A stretch of DNA of 64,000 nt from Calothrix sp. FI2-JRJ7 (GTDB taxonomy: Bacteria; Cyanobacteriota; Cyanobacteriia; Cyanobacteriales; Nostocaceae), in contig JAHHGX010000071.1 of assembly GCA_019359675.1 (NCBI GenBank), positions 1 to 64,000 of the forward strand, read 5' to 3'. Positions 47,230 through 56,871 of this stretch are shown piece by piece. How positions within the stretch are numbered: position 1 is the stretch's first letter; every line of letters begins with the position of its first letter. The notes below the pieces were generated by a model. That model worked only from the letters and a program-made list of their open reading frames with translations. It was not told the DNA's origin and ran no database searches. A program made the position numbers and the translations under genes.

Positions 47230-48027
47230 TTATAGGGTAACTTTAAGCTCCGCAACTATTCCAAAATGGTCAGATGCATAAATTTGCTGATTATCTGGCG
47301 CCGACTTGGTAAGTATCAGTTCGCAGTTATAAACTTGTAAACGCTGGTTAATAAATATATAGTCTAGCGTTCCGCGCCACGGTTCAATTTTACGATGTAC
47401 TAATATATTTGCTACACGGTGCCCAATTGTGCGAGTTAAATTATTTTTAGTTTTCATTAAAGGTGTAGGACAAGTATATTCAGGTTCTTGACCATGATAT
47501 GCTGCATAAGCTGAAATAAAATGTTCACGTATAAATTCTATTTCTGGTGTGTCAGGTGTTGCATTAAAGTCTCCAACGACAACTATAGGCAATGAAGATA
47601 ACTCACTTAACCAATTTACAAGTAACTTAAATTGTTCCATTCGTGCAGGAGTAGCACCAGGTTGCCAGTAATAATGTCCATTACAAAATATCAATGGTTG
47701 ATTATTTATATTAACTTGTACATATTGAGCTAGGCGCCCTTGACTTTTTAAATCAAGCTGTTGTTGCAAAACGAACGGATAGCGACTCAGTATACCAATT
47801 CCATATTCAGGCCCATTTATATATGGTGGTGCTTGAAAAGGAACTAAGTACATATAAGGCATATTTAGTTGTTGTGCTAACCAATGACCTGTTTGTTCTT
47901 GAATATTAATTTCTTGTAATGCTATTAAATCAGCATTTATTACTTTAAGCTCATCAACGAGGAGTTTGCTTCGTTTCTTCCAACACTCCATATCAAACAA
48001 AATATTGATGGTAACAACTTTAACCAT
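47230..48027 (-). CDS. Endonuclease/exonuclease/phosphatase-family protein
   Basis: 265-residue cytosolic member of the DNase I/EEP fold. Catalytic markers: LIALQEIN (metal-binding Glu), FCNGHYYW (His), VVGDFNATPDTPE (Asp-x-Asn) and the closing YASDHFGIVAEL (Asp-His). A LDYIFIN strand precedes the last motif. Substrate could be a nucleic acid, phosphoinositide-like lipid or other phosphodiester; sequence does not decide. A second, membrane-anchored EEP protein is at 51408-52403 and both genes are preceded by the same CCGGGTTT inverted repeat. Confidence 0.9.
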   Translation of the reverse strand: MVKVVTINILFDMECWKKRSKLLVDELKVINADLIALQEINIQEQTGHWLAQQLNMPYMYLVPFQAPPYINGPEYGIGILSRYPFVLQQQLDLKSQGRLAQYVQVNINNQPLIFCNGHYYWQPGATPARMEQFKLLVNWLSELSSLPIVVVGDFNATPDTPEIEFIREHFISAYAAYHGQEPEYTCPTPLMKTKNNLTRTIGHRVANILVHRKIEPWRGTLDYIFINQRLQVYNCELILTKSAPDNQQIYASDHFGIVAELKVTL

Positions 48028-48437
48028 AAGATAATTCTACAACGATAATTTGAATGATTTTCATATTCGTTTGTTATATAATACTTGCTGTGCGACTAAA
48101 GGTTACTGTACTGTCTTAGCTGTGCAGCGATGTATAAAAATAAGCTAAATACATATATTCGTCTTATAAAATAACGTGTTTTTTGCGCTAATTACGTAAT
48201 AATTCTAAAAAATAGTATTAATTTTAACTGAAATACTATCTTTTTATGCGCTCAATTATTTGGTGTAGGAAGGCATAAACCATTTCACGGCGCCTCAAGA
48301 GCTTGAAAACGAATAATGTTTTACTGGGGGTTATAGTAAATAAACCCCAGTAATTTAAACTATTTTTTTATAACCCCCAGTAAAAACAGCCCCAGTAATT
48401 GAAAAATCTTGCCCATATGCGGGTATGAACGTAGTCG
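48028..48437. other. Intergenic region with a large inverted repeat
   Basis: 410 bases, no gene recognised. Holds one GGCGCC (near 48290) and the inverted repeat 48319-48385. Confidence 0.55.
48319..48385. repeat. 17-base inverted repeat with CCCCAGTAA motifs
   Basis: TTTTACTGGGGGTTATA (48319-48335) and TATAACCCCCAGTAAAA (48369-48385) match perfectly around a 33-base centre that contains ACCCCAGTAATT; a further GCCCCAGTAATT follows at 48390. It could be a small mobile element or a fold-back structure. Confidence 0.75.
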
Positions 48438-48959
48438 CTATGCTACGGTTCCACCTTTGCTTTTAATCAGTTCTAAATAATACCCTTCAACTTTACTCAA
48501 ATCATCATGCGTTCCTCGCTGCACAACTTTACCGCGATGTAACACTATAATTTCATCACAATCACGAATTGTACTTAAGCGGCGCCCAGTTGCGGGGTCA
48601 TTGAGAAAAACTTGCTTTTTACTAAAACCTTCGACAACTAAAAAGTGATTAAAATTCCAAAACACTATATAAGGACAAGCAATCTGTCGTAATCCTTCTA
48701 AATCAATTTTGAAACCCTTCCTTCGCCTATAAATCGTAACTTTTAGCCGCATTAATAATATTAGAAGCCTTACTACCATCACGAGATATGCCACAAGCAC
48801 TACGCAACTCAGCAAGCGGCACAATTCCCCATAATATGCCAATATCATCCCCAAAGAAGCGGCGCCACACTCAACCGCTTCCATCTCTAACAACGTTGGA
48901 GTACGGCGAATAGGCTGGTATTTGGACTTAAACTGCGGAACTTTCAACATAAGCGACAA
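48438..48959 (-). pseudogene. Collapsed C39-peptidase ABC exporter
   Basis: The open frame joins the start of a C39 leader-peptidase domain ([20 protein letters not shown], catalytic Cys) to the last 45 residues of an ABC ATPase (CDEIIVLHRGKVVQRGTHDD). In between, residues about 46-80 are out of frame: the other frame reads [20 protein letters not shown] then [11 protein letters not shown] and a TAG, the normal C39 sequence. The C39 His and Asp part (FNHFLVVEGF, NDPATGRR) is back in frame. The membrane domain and Walker motifs are deleted. It derives from a bacteriocin/NHLP-type peptide exporter. Confidence 0.87.
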
Positions 48960-49462
48960 AACTGAACCACTATCTATAGATATTTCTGGGCGCCTTCAAC
49001 TAATGCACTTCTTGTGGAACACGTATCCCTGCCTGTTCTCTCTGTGGCTCTGTGGTAAACAATAATACTACCCACGTATACTATACATAGCAGTAAATAC
49101 CCGTGCGCGACTCAACCACTTTGAAAAGCGTCACATTTACAAGCCTTTTCAAGAATGATATGTTGAAAACAACCAAGTAATATTAATTACTTTTCATCAA
49201 CAGAGCAACTTGCTTTTAAAAAACTTTAAATATGCAGTATAAAAAGTTTCATTTTGCCAGTAAAAATATTTACTAGCGTATTTATTTTTGTAACCTTATA
49301 TGTTTATATACTATTATCAAATAACACATGCAACTTGTGTAATTGTCCAAATATTATTACTAGTATCAAATTGATATAAACCTTGTAGAAAAAGGATGAC
49401 GATTGCACGGAGGCGGAAATAGCATAGCAAATATCAACCAGAGAAAACACGTACATACAACC
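48960..49462. other. Intergenic region upstream of the PEP-CTERM gene
   Basis: 503 bases, AT-rich. A CTTGTGGAACACGTATCCCT repeat (49011-49040) and a CTGTGGCTCTGTGG element lie at its left end. The rest shows nothing specific beyond A/T-rich promoter-like sequence; the true start of the next gene has an upstream open extension to 49403. Confidence 0.5.
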
Positions 49463-50227
49463 ATGCAAAAAGCTATGTTACTCGCAAAAATCTTCGCCGC
49501 AACGACTCTTGGCTTAAGTGTTCTTACTTTTGCTTCCACAGCAAATGCAGCTTCCTTAGTACCTAACAAAGAAGGTGAAATTAAAACAACAAACCTTGGT
49601 TGTCTTAATGCGAATAAATGTATTGATACTACTGCTGCTGCTGCGAATGGATTACCTTTTGGTTATACAGTAACCAGCTTAAAATACGATTTTGATAACA
49701 AGTATCCTAAATTTGTTGAAAGTCGCTTATTTGCTGATGACCGCAGCACTAAAAACAATTACGGTTTTGGTATTACATTTAATAAACAAGATGCAGGTAC
49801 AAACCCAGATCTAAATCAACTGTGGATGCGTCCCTCAGCAATGCTTGGTTTAACAAGCACTTTTGAAATCGGTCAATTAGAAGTTGGTAGATTCAAGTTT
49901 GATTTTGGTAAAAATATTGGCTCTGTAACCTTTGATTTATTTGACGTTGAAGACAAAGGTACAAGTATTTTGGAAGTTAACGGTAAGACTACTAAAATTA
50001 ATGCTGTTGCAGGCGCCGATAGCAATAGACAGACAATCACTATCCACGATGTGAGCTCGTTTGTAATTCAACTTGGCAATCATGACAGCAAATTATTTCC
50101 TAAAACTGGTGATGGTGTAGCAATGCGTGTAAGTGTTCCTGAACCTGGCACTGTCATTAGCTTAGGCGCCCTGGCTGTTGCTGGTATAATCTCTGCACGT
50201 CAACGTAAAAAAGTAAATATCGGTTAA
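49463..50227 (+). CDS. PEP-CTERM surface protein with LEVG motif
   Basis: 254 residues. Signal peptide MQKAMLLAKIFAATTLGLSV... ends at NAAS (about residue 31). The mature protein is beta-rich, with the motif EIGQLEVGRFKFDFG typical of LEVG-type PEP-CTERM proteins and a VTFDLFDVEDKG strand. The end has the sorting signal VPEPGT, a short hydrophobic helix (VISLGALAVAGIISA) and basic RQRKKVNIG. PEP-CTERM proteins are processed by an exosortase (EpsH/XrtA type) and go to the cell surface or matrix. ATG 49463 places the signal peptide at the very start, unlike the extended frame from 49403. Confidence 0.9.
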   Translation: MQKAMLLAKIFAATTLGLSVLTFASTANAASLVPNKEGEIKTTNLGCLNANKCIDTTAAAANGLPFGYTVTSLKYDFDNKYPKFVESRLFADDRSTKNNYGFGITFNKQDAGTNPDLNQLWMRPSAMLGLTSTFEIGQLEVGRFKFDFGKNIGSVTFDLFDVEDKGTSILEVNGKTTKINAVAGADSNRQTITIHDVSSFVIQLGNHDSKLFPKTGDGVAMRVSVPEPGTVISLGALAVAGIISARQRKKVNIG

Positions 50228-50561
50228 TTATCATAACCAATCATATATTTACTACATAAAGCTTAATTTTAAAGTGCATCAAAAGTTTTAAATTTTTCCT
50301 TCTCGTTTACACATGCGTTGAGTAGATAAAGTTACTAATGGTAAAACTTAGTACTTGTATCTACTCAATTTCTCTGTATACACCTATCCCGAATAATCAT
50401 TCTGAAAAAAAAGTATATTTCATCGTTACGCGAGTAGAATGTTCCTTAGTGCTTTATTTGATGGCTGTGATTTAAACTGCCTTGTAAGAAAGCAGCTTTT
50501 CGCACAAATGACTGAGTATTTTTCGGCTATATTTCAGTTCCCCTACCCTCACACTCTGACA

Positions 50562-51425
50562 ATGATGAATTCAACTGCTGCGTTACCTCCTTTTATCGTC
50601 CTCGATAAAATGCTATCTACCTGGCTACTAGAAGATATTGGTAGAGGTGACCGCACTACCCAAAGTTTATTTTTAGCGGATACAGTCGAAGGACAAGCTG
50701 AGTGGATAGTTAAAGCCACAGGAGTAATTGCTGGTTTACCAATAGCAGCAAGGGTGTTTCATTTGCTGAATGACAGAGTTAGTTTTGTACCGTTTGCAGT
50801 TGAGGGTCAATACTGCGAGCGAGGTTTAATAGTCGCGCGGATGCATGGTTCGATGGACGCGCTGTTAACGGGAGAACGAGTCGCATTAAATTTAGTCATG
50901 CGGTTAAGTGGTATCGCGACTCTAACCCGACAATATGTAGAAAAAATTGCGGATTTGCCTGTTAGGATAGTAGATACACGTAAAACAACGCCTGGATTAC
51001 GCATTTTAGAGAAATACGCAACACAAATAGGTGGCGCCATTAATCACCGTATGGGTTTAGATGATGCCGTGATGCTCAAAGATAATCATATCGCCGCAGC
51101 AGGTGGTATCGGCGCCGCCATTAAAAAAGTACGTTCTCAAATACCCTACCCTCTCAATATTGAAATAGAAACCGAATCATTAGACCAAGTAAAAGAAGCA
51201 TTGCTACATGGCGCCGATATTATCATGCTCGATAACATGCCCATCGAAATGATGAAAAAAGCAGTACAAATGATACGCCAACAAGATAGTCGCGTCAAAA
51301 TCGAAGCTTCCGGTAATATTACATTAGAAACAATTCGTAGCGTAGCAGAAAGTGGAATAGATTATATTTCCACTAGCGCACCAATTACACAATCAAGATG
51401 GTTAGACCTAAGCATGAAAATGTAG
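50562..51425 (+). CDS. nadC: Nicotinate-nucleotide pyrophosphorylase (quinolinate phosphoribosyltransferase)
   Basis: NadC converts quinolinate and PRPP to nicotinate mononucleotide, CO2 and pyrophosphate in de novo NAD synthesis. 287 residues from ATG 50562: LLEDIGRGDRTTQSLF, ERVALNLVMRLSGIATLTRQ, RIVDTRKTTPGLR and KYATQIGGAINHRMGLDDAVMLKDNHIAAAGG-type residues (key Arg, Lys and His), then IEIETESLDQVKEAL, IIMLDNMP and IKIEASGNIT-like and YISTSAPI strands complete the family pattern. The frame is open to 50439 but the family starts near MMNSTAALPPF. The 3' end overlaps the convergent EEP gene by 18 bases. Confidence 0.95.
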   Translation: MMNSTAALPPFIVLDKMLSTWLLEDIGRGDRTTQSLFLADTVEGQAEWIVKATGVIAGLPIAARVFHLLNDRVSFVPFAVEGQYCERGLIVARMHGSMDALLTGERVALNLVMRLSGIATLTRQYVEKIADLPVRIVDTRKTTPGLRILEKYATQIGGAINHRMGLDDAVMLKDNHIAAAGGIGAAIKKVRSQIPYPLNIEIETESLDQVKEALLHGADIIMLDNMPIEMMKKAVQMIRQQDSRVKIEASGNITLETIRSVAESGIDYISTSAPITQSRWLDLSMKM

Positions 51426-52403
51426 ACGTGCCGCAACAGGTAAATGGTCAGAACCTCCACCTTCGGCAACCCATGCTTTCACCGGTTTAAGTTCTTTTGT
51501 ATACCATATAAAATCAATTCTTCCAGGACGAAAGAACTGACCACGTACCGTGTGTCCAAACCCCCATCCAACTTCGCGAAAGCTATCTTGCATAACTTCG
51601 TGTGTACGTGCGTAAGCTTGCGATGTATCAACATAATTACAATCGCACAGCATAATTGTAGGCAGGCGCCGTTGTTGTATTAAACTGCGTAAATAAGTAA
51701 CCTCGTTTGCACGACGAGTATACCATTCGCGTGCAAACTTAATAAATTCATTACTAGGGTAATTAGGTGTCAAATGTGAGACTATCACCAGTAAACTCTT
51801 AGTAACACGCCCTTTATTAACATTAACCGTAGCTGATAACGCACGTCGCATGGGAGGATTGGATAACATAGTCACATCTTTAATTGGAAAGTGACTGACA
51901 ATACCAACATTATGACCTTCCTCAACTGGACGAAACGCATAATAAGGATATTCTCTTGAAAATCGCTTTATCCATACAGCATCACCATTCGGTGGAACTT
52001 CTTGTATACCAATAACATCAGGAGCATTAGCTTTTATCATTCTGCCAATCTCATCATAGTCATTATTGCTAAACAGCATATTAAAAGTCATCGCTGTTAT
52101 TTCTGGTTGAACAGCTTCATACGCAAAATTAGGTAACTGTGGTAAAAACAACGAACCGTAAAACGCAATAAAAACACCAAGTGGAAAACCCAACCCTAAA
52201 AGTACTCTCCACTGGCACCATAATAAAGCAAGCGGCAACAACAAAACCAATGGTACAAAAATATACAGTGCAACAGTATTAATTAACGCCAACCACCAAA
52301 AGCGGTCAAAAAACAGCAACCGCGATAAAATCCACAAAGTAAATAAAATTACGTACCCCCAACTAATTCGAGATACTAGCGTAGAAAATTTCAAGTTAGA
52401 CAT
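51408..52403 (-). CDS. Membrane-anchored endonuclease/exonuclease/phosphatase-family protein
   Basis: 331 residues. Three hydrophobic N-terminal segments (about 12-30, 38-60, 66-88: YVILFTLWILSRLLFF, LYIFVPLVLLLPLALLW, VLLGLGFPLGVFIAFYG) anchor an EEP catalytic domain. Active-site motifs: DVIGIQEVP (Glu), SLLVIVSHLTPN (His), LPTIMLCDCNYVD (Asp-x-Asn), IDFIWYT and GGGSDHLPV (Asp-His). The catalytic part probably faces the periplasm or external side, fitting YbhP/YafD-like phosphodiesterase relatives. It converges with nadC and overlaps it by 18 bases. Confidence 0.9.
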   Translation of the reverse strand: MSNLKFSTLVSRISWGYVILFTLWILSRLLFFDRFWWLALINTVALYIFVPLVLLLPLALLWCQWRVLLGLGFPLGVFIAFYGSLFLPQLPNFAYEAVQPEITAMTFNMLFSNNDYDEIGRMIKANAPDVIGIQEVPPNGDAVWIKRFSREYPYYAFRPVEEGHNVGIVSHFPIKDVTMLSNPPMRRALSATVNVNKGRVTKSLLVIVSHLTPNYPSNEFIKFAREWYTRRANEVTYLRSLIQQRRLPTIMLCDCNYVDTSQAYARTHEVMQDSFREVGWGFGHTVRGQFFRPGRIDFIWYTKELKPVKAWVAEGGGSDHLPVAARLHFHA

Positions 52404-52413
52404 TTTTAAATTT

Positions 52414-52479
52414 AGAAACCGGGTTTCTGTGTAAAATCTTCATTATTACAACAATATCTCTATAAGAAACCCGGTTTCT
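52414..52479. repeat. GAAACCGGGTTT inverted repeat, copy 2
   Basis: AGAAACCGGGTTTCT (52414-52428) and AGAAACCCGGTTTCT (52465-52479), each itself nearly palindromic, with a 36-base centre. Same family as 47131-47181. Confidence 0.82.
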
Positions 52480-52506
52480 TATGCATCTTTATCAAGGAAA
52501 TATAAA

Positions 52507-52893
52507 ATGTCTCCAGAACAAATTAAAAGCATCGTAGCTTCATATTATACCAACCTAGCAGCAATGAACACCGAAGGAGTACTTGCAAACTTCGCTCATG
52601 ATGCAATTAGTCACGACCCAGTAGGAGAACCACCAGCAAAAGTGCATGAAGGATTTGGAGAATTCATAGGTAGACTCAAAACAGTATTTGATAACTTAGC
52701 TACAACCACTGAGTCAATATTCATAGCAGGTAACTCCGCAGCAGTAAAATGGAAAACAGAAGGCACCAGTAAAACAGGAAAAACCATTATATTTGAAGGA
52801 ATCACCATCTTTGAAATAAACGACAGCGGCAAAATACAAACAACACGCGCATATTGGAGTCCAGCCGAAATGATAGCCCAATTACGCGGATAA
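52507..52893 (+). CDS. NTF2/SnoaL-like protein
   Basis: 128-residue cone-shaped alpha+beta fold of the NTF2/SnoaL group: helical start IKSIVASYYTNLAAMNTEGV, then LANFAHDAISHDPVGEPP, GFGEFIGRLKTVFD, and the beta strands AGNSAAVKWKTEGTS, IIFEGITIFEINDSGKIQT. Members are small isomerases, hydrolases or ligand-binding proteins; the polar residues in the pocket (Asp31-His35 region) would be where a substrate sits. GGAAAT at 52496 is a weak ribosome-binding site. No neighbour hints at its substrate. Confidence 0.87.
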   Translation: MSPEQIKSIVASYYTNLAAMNTEGVLANFAHDAISHDPVGEPPAKVHEGFGEFIGRLKTVFDNLATTTESIFIAGNSAAVKWKTEGTSKTGKTIIFEGITIFEINDSGKIQTTRAYWSPAEMIAQLRG

Positions 52894-53238
52894 TCACCGT
52901 ATCACCGTATTACCGTAGGGGCAGGTTAACCCAAAATCTTCACATCAAATAACAATTCATCTAAACCTGCCCCGGTTCATATGAATCATTATATTTGCGA
53001 CGCCATTCTATATAAGTATAATATATTTAAAGCATAGAGATTGGAGTTAAGGAAGCCACACCTGATTCCTAATTTGTTTACTAAAACAGCTAATTAAAGC
53101 TTATTGCTTAATGTACCACAATAGTGGTCAATTGATTTCCGCCGTTATGTACTAGCACCACTTAGTGAACCCCCAGCACGGTCAATCTGTATTTTTGCAC
53201 AAGCAAAGACGAGTTCTGCTGATATACACAAAGACATA

Positions 53239-53565
53239 GTGCAATTAGAGTATGCAAAATTTCGAGACCTTCAGAGAACAGGAAAATTTGCTCAGTACAT
53301 GGCAGCATTGGGAAAAGGTAATTCCGCAGATGGTCGATCTCTATGTTATGCCATATTTGCTAACACGGAGTTTAGAGAACAAGCGCGCGAATATGCAACG
53401 TATGAAGGAGTTTTACTGCGCTCACACCGACAAGCAACTTATTGGTTGAGTCAAAGCTTTAGCCTTGATAGTTTATTAAGTATGCGACAAACGCTCGGTG
53501 GTAACTTAGTTTGTGACCTTAACAGGAATATTGCGCCACTGATTGCATCATATTGTCAAGCTTAA
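53239..53565 (+). CDS. Hypothetical protein, possibly 5'-truncated
   Basis: 108 residues from a GTG, with an open in-frame extension back to 53120 that adds FRRYVLAPLSEPPARSICIF and TSSADIHKDIV but no start codon of standard type besides GTG 53239. The C-terminal part (FSLDSLLSMRQTLGGNLVCD) is ordered-looking. No family is recognised. Because the sequence upstream looks coding but lacks a start, it may be the remnant of a longer gene. Confidence 0.45.
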   Translation: MQLEYAKFRDLQRTGKFAQYMAALGKGNSADGRSLCYAIFANTEFREQAREYATYEGVLLRSHRQATYWLSQSFSLDSLLSMRQTLGGNLVCDLNRNIAPLIASYCQA

Positions 53566-54119
53566 GAGGTCATTTATAAAGTAAATCTTAAATAGCTGAA
53601 ACGTAGGTTGGGTGGAGGCTTTGCGTAACCCAACAAACGGAGGTTTTATATTTACTTTATAAATCAATTCTAATCAACTTTAATTGCTAAGTAGAGTCTG
53701 CCTGGATAATTTGGATTAATAAACCAAATATTTAAAACAATTGTACGCATTAAACTTTAATATGCGCCCCAAATGTGAACCACGGTTCACATTTAATGGT
53801 TTATTTGCACTACAGCATATTGGTGTTCCTGAAATCCTTAAATAGAAATCTTATGACTATCTTGGTACGTGGCGCCCATCAATCCAATTAAATGTATCAA
53901 AAATCACAGATGAATAAAAAATTGGTAGCTAGCAAGTAGAAATCTGTAATGTGTGATATGTTACAAATCTAAACTAATACTTACTAGTTTACCAATAATT
54001 ATCTAAACCACCAGAATGTTTCCATTTATTGCCGTATCACAATTAAAGCTTATCGAAGCCTAGCTCTTATCGGCATTACCCATTGAGGGTACTTTTATAC
54101 AAACTGTGATTAACGGAAA
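53566..54119. other. Intergenic region with two repeats
   Basis: About 550 bases without a gene. A GTTGGGT/GCGTAACCCAAC repeat lies at 53602-53634, and a perfect hairpin, AAATGTGAACC-AC-GGTTCACATTT, at 53771-53794. Also one GGCGCC near 53872. Confidence 0.55.
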
Positions 54120-54213
54120 TTACGTTGGTAAATTATCAGGGTCGATACCTTGGGATTTTAAATAGGCAGCTAACCGCTCTTTTTGCAAACGTTCGTGTTC
54201 GGCACTATTTTAA
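54120..54213 (-). pseudogene. Uma2-family nuclease, C-terminal remnant
   Basis: Reads SAEHERLQKERLAAYLKSQG then IDPDNLPT and stop, the highly repetitive C-terminal end of cyanobacterial Uma2 (DUF820) proteins (typically ERLAAYLRSLGINPDNLP). A stop lies directly before it in the same frame and the nuclease domain is absent, so only the tail remains. Confidence 0.8.
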
Positions 54214-54442
54214 GAATTTCTACCAAATATTCTGCTATAATAAAAATTATTTGTTGTAACGCATGTATTTTATGAAGTGGCGACGAAGACGGTAAAAGAA
54301 TAGAAATAGGCGCCGCAAGGATTTTTCATCAACTTGCTGGATAACAAATTGCATTCCAGCTATATATCTTTACTAATCTAGCAATAACAACGAAGTGCTA
54401 GAGGTACAATACGTCTGAAATTAGAAATTTTCATACTTACAC
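54214..54442. other. Intergenic region upstream of argS
   Basis: 229 bases, AT-rich, one GGCGCC near 54310. No promoter or regulatory site is convincing. Confidence 0.45.
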
Positions 54443-56200
54443 ATGAACGTTACACAAGAACAACTAAAATTAAAAGTAGAAGAGGCAACTGTTGCGGCGT
54501 TCGGCGCCGACTTATCGGGAACTGACGTAATGTTAGTATCCACAAATAATCCCAAATTTGGTGATTATCAAGCAAACTTAGCTTTACCATTAGCCAAAAA
54601 GTTAAAACAGCAACCGCGCGCTGTAGCTCAGGCAATCGTAGATAAACTTGATGTATCAGATATTTGTGAGGCGCCAGAAATAGCAGGGCCAGGGTTTATT
54701 AACTTACGGTTAAAAACAGAATATCTCGAAACGCAACTTAGTGCAATACAAGCAGACGCGCGGTTAGGTGTACCAATATCACAACATGCCAAGCGGGAAA
54801 TAGTAGACTTTTCGAGTCCTAACATTGCCAAAGAAATGCACGTTGGACACTTGCGGTCTACAATTATTGGGGATAGCATTGCTCGGATTTTAGAATTTAA
54901 AGGGCATGATGTACTGCGGTTAAACCATGTTGGTGACTGGGGTACGCAGTTTGGCATGTTAATTACCTACTTACGGGAAGTTTACCCCGAAGCGTTAACC
55001 ACCGCAAACGCATTAGATATTGGTGACTTAGTAGAGTTTTATAAAAAAGCCAAAGCACGGTTTGACGCAGACGAAAAATTTCAAGAAACCGCACGCTCTG
55101 AAGTTGTACGATTACAAGCAGGCGCCGAAGATACCACTCATGCTTGGAAGCTACTATGCGAGCAGTCACGCAAAGAGTTTCAAATAATATATGACTTGCT
55201 TGATATTAACTTGACCGAACGCGGCGAATCTTTCTATAACTCTTATTTAAAGGCAGTTGTAGAAGATTTAGAAAAAGCAGGTTTATTAGAAGAATCTGAT
55301 GGCGCCAAAGTAGTATTCTTAGAAGGATTTACCAATAAAGAAGGTAAACCGTTACCGTTAATTGTCCAAAAAACAGACGGTGGATATAACTACGCTACTA
55401 CAGACTTAGCAGCATTACGACAACGGATACAAAACGAAGGCGCCAAGCGGTTAATATATGTCACAGATGCTGGACAAGCAAACCACTTTGCAGGAGTGTT
55501 TCAAGTAGCACGTCGGGCAGGGTGGATACCCGATGACGTAGAAATCGTACATGTGCCATTTGGCTTAGTATTAGGAGAAGACGGCAAGAAGTTTAAAACC
55601 CGTTCAGGTGATACAGTGCGGTTGCGGGATTTACTGGATGAAGCAGTAACTCGGTCGCGCAATGACTTGGAAACACGGTTAAAAGAATCTGGAAACAACG
55701 AAACAGAAGAATTTATTGCTAATACTTCCAAAGTAGTTGGTATAAGTGCCGTTAAATATGCAGACTTAAGCCAAAACCGGACAACCGACTACAAATTTAG
55801 CTTTGATAGAATGCTCTCGCTCAAAGGTAATACGGCGCCGTATATGTTGTATGCTTACGCACGGGTCAAAAGTATTGGACGTGAAGGTAATATTGATTTC
55901 AGTAAATTCGGTGCCGACGCAAAAATTCTGTTACGCGAAGAAACTGAATTTACCCTAGCCAAACACATACTACAACTAGGTGAAGTAATTAATACCGTTG
56001 AGCAAGAATTATTACCCAACCGCTTGTGCGAATACTTGTACGATTTGAGCGATAAATATAACAAGTTCTACGAAAACTGCCCTGTTCTAAAATCAGAAGA
56101 ACCTGTACGTACATCACGGTTAGCACTATGTGATTTAACCGCGCGTACCCTAAAACTTGGTTTATCCCTACTAGGAATTCCAGTTTTAGAACGCATGTAA
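54443..56200 (+). CDS. argS: Arginyl-tRNA synthetase
   Basis: 585-residue class I synthetase charging tRNA-Arg. N-terminal additional domain (about 1-110), then the catalytic core with the HIGH-equivalent [20 protein letters not shown] (HVGH about 133-136), [22 protein letters not shown], and [19 protein letters not shown]. As in most ArgRS, the KMSKS loop is degenerate ([20 protein letters not shown]). The anticodon-binding helical domain closes the protein ([55 protein letters not shown]). Length and domain order are normal. It is a single housekeeping gene surrounded by accessory DNA. Confidence 0.98.
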   Translation: MNVTQEQLKLKVEEATVAAFGADLSGTDVMLVSTNNPKFGDYQANLALPLAKKLKQQPRAVAQAIVDKLDVSDICEAPEIAGPGFINLRLKTEYLETQLSAIQADARLGVPISQHAKREIVDFSSPNIAKEMHVGHLRSTIIGDSIARILEFKGHDVLRLNHVGDWGTQFGMLITYLREVYPEALTTANALDIGDLVEFYKKAKARFDADEKFQETARSEVVRLQAGAEDTTHAWKLLCEQSRKEFQIIYDLLDINLTERGESFYNSYLKAVVEDLEKAGLLEESDGAKVVFLEGFTNKEGKPLPLIVQKTDGGYNYATTDLAALRQRIQNEGAKRLIYVTDAGQANHFAGVFQVARRAGWIPDDVEIVHVPFGLVLGEDGKKFKTRSGDTVRLRDLLDEAVTRSRNDLETRLKESGNNETEEFIANTSKVVGISAVKYADLSQNRTTDYKFSFDRMLSLKGNTAPYMLYAYARVKSIGREGNIDFSKFGADAKILLREETEFTLAKHILQLGEVINTVEQELLPNRLCEYLYDLSDKYNKFYENCPVLKSEEPVRTSRLALCDLTARTLKLGLSLLGIPVLERM

Positions 56201-56240
56201 AAACATGTTAACCCATCTGTGGAATGGGCATCGCAAGCCC

Positions 56241-56280
56241 CGTTCTTGATTTGGGGTGTTTGCTCGTTCTTGATTTGGGG
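56241..56280. repeat. Short direct repeat after argS
   Basis: CGTTCTTGATTTGGGG occurs at 56241-56256 and again at 56265-56280. It sits between argS and the BrnT gene; function unknown. Confidence 0.75.
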
Positions 56281-56326
56281 CGATGCACACTGAAAATATA
56301 AATCATAGAGCAGATGTAACAGAAGC

Positions 56327-56614
56327 ATGGAGCTAGAATTTGAATGGGATGACCGTAAAGCTCAAACAAACTTCACAAAGCACGGGGTAAGTTTTGAAGA
56401 TGCAAAAACTGTCTTTGATGACCCTGATGCTTACATTTTTAACGACGAATGGCACTCTGTTAATGAACAACGGGAAATTATTATAGGACACGACCTATCA
56501 AATCGCCTTTTACTGGTTTGTTTTACAGAGAGACTGAGTGTTATTCGTATTATTAGCGCGCGTTTAGCAACTAAAAAAGAGCGTAGGGACTATGAACAAT
56601 ACACAAACTCCTGA
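56327..56614 (+). CDS. brnT: BrnT-family toxin
   Basis: 95-residue DUF497/BrnT ribonuclease of RelE-like fold. Hallmarks are FEWDDRKAQTNFTKHGVSFEDA (given as WDxxKxxxNxxKHGVxFEDA), VFDDPDAYIFND, REIIIGHD and the C-terminal SVIRIISARLATKKERRDYE with the conserved Arg-Ala-Arg type residues needed for RNA cleavage. It precedes and overlaps the BrnA-like gene by 23 bases, the usual toxin-first order of brnTA. In Brucella the pair responds to stress and is autorepressed by the complex. Confidence 0.92.
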   Translation: MELEFEWDDRKAQTNFTKHGVSFEDAKTVFDDPDAYIFNDEWHSVNEQREIIIGHDLSNRLLLVCFTERLSVIRIISARLATKKERRDYEQYTNS

Positions 56615-56810
56615 TGAAGGCAATGACGATTTGCTACCAGAATATAACTTTGACTACAAAAAAGCTCGTCCAAACCGTTTTGCAGAACAAACACATAAAT
56701 CTGTTACCGTAACTCTTGATGCGGATGTTGCCAAGGTTTTTAAAACATCCGAAGATGTTAATAATGCTTTACGAGCATTGCTATCAGCAATTCCTCAAGC
56801 TAATGGTTAA
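56592..56810 (+). CDS. BrnA-like antitoxin
   Basis: 72 residues, following BrnT with a 23-base overlap. N-terminal part LLPEYNFDYKKARPNRFAEQ is the toxin-binding PEYDF-type segment, and SVTVTLDADVAKVFKTSEDV, then NNALRALLSAI is the ribbon-helix-helix half that would bind its operator. Smaller than Brucella BrnA but of the usual cyanobacterial size. A second copy of the EYNFxYKKARPN part is at 56881-56929. Confidence 0.85.
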   Translation: MNNTQTPDEGNDDLLPEYNFDYKKARPNRFAEQTHKSVTVTLDADVAKVFKTSEDVNNALRALLSAIPQANG

Positions 56811-56825
56811 TATCACCCGTTATGT

Positions 56826-56853
56826 TAGAGACGCTCACATGTGAGCGTCTCTA
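56826..56853. repeat. 28-bp perfect palindrome, variant copy
   Basis: TAGAGACGCTCACA and its reverse complement form a perfect palindrome. Relative to 1513-1540 the inner five bases differ on both sides so that pairing is kept, evidence that the hairpin itself is selected or that the copies arise from different palindromic masters. Confidence 0.85.
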
Positions 56854-56871
56854 CACGGTTTTATTGCGGTT

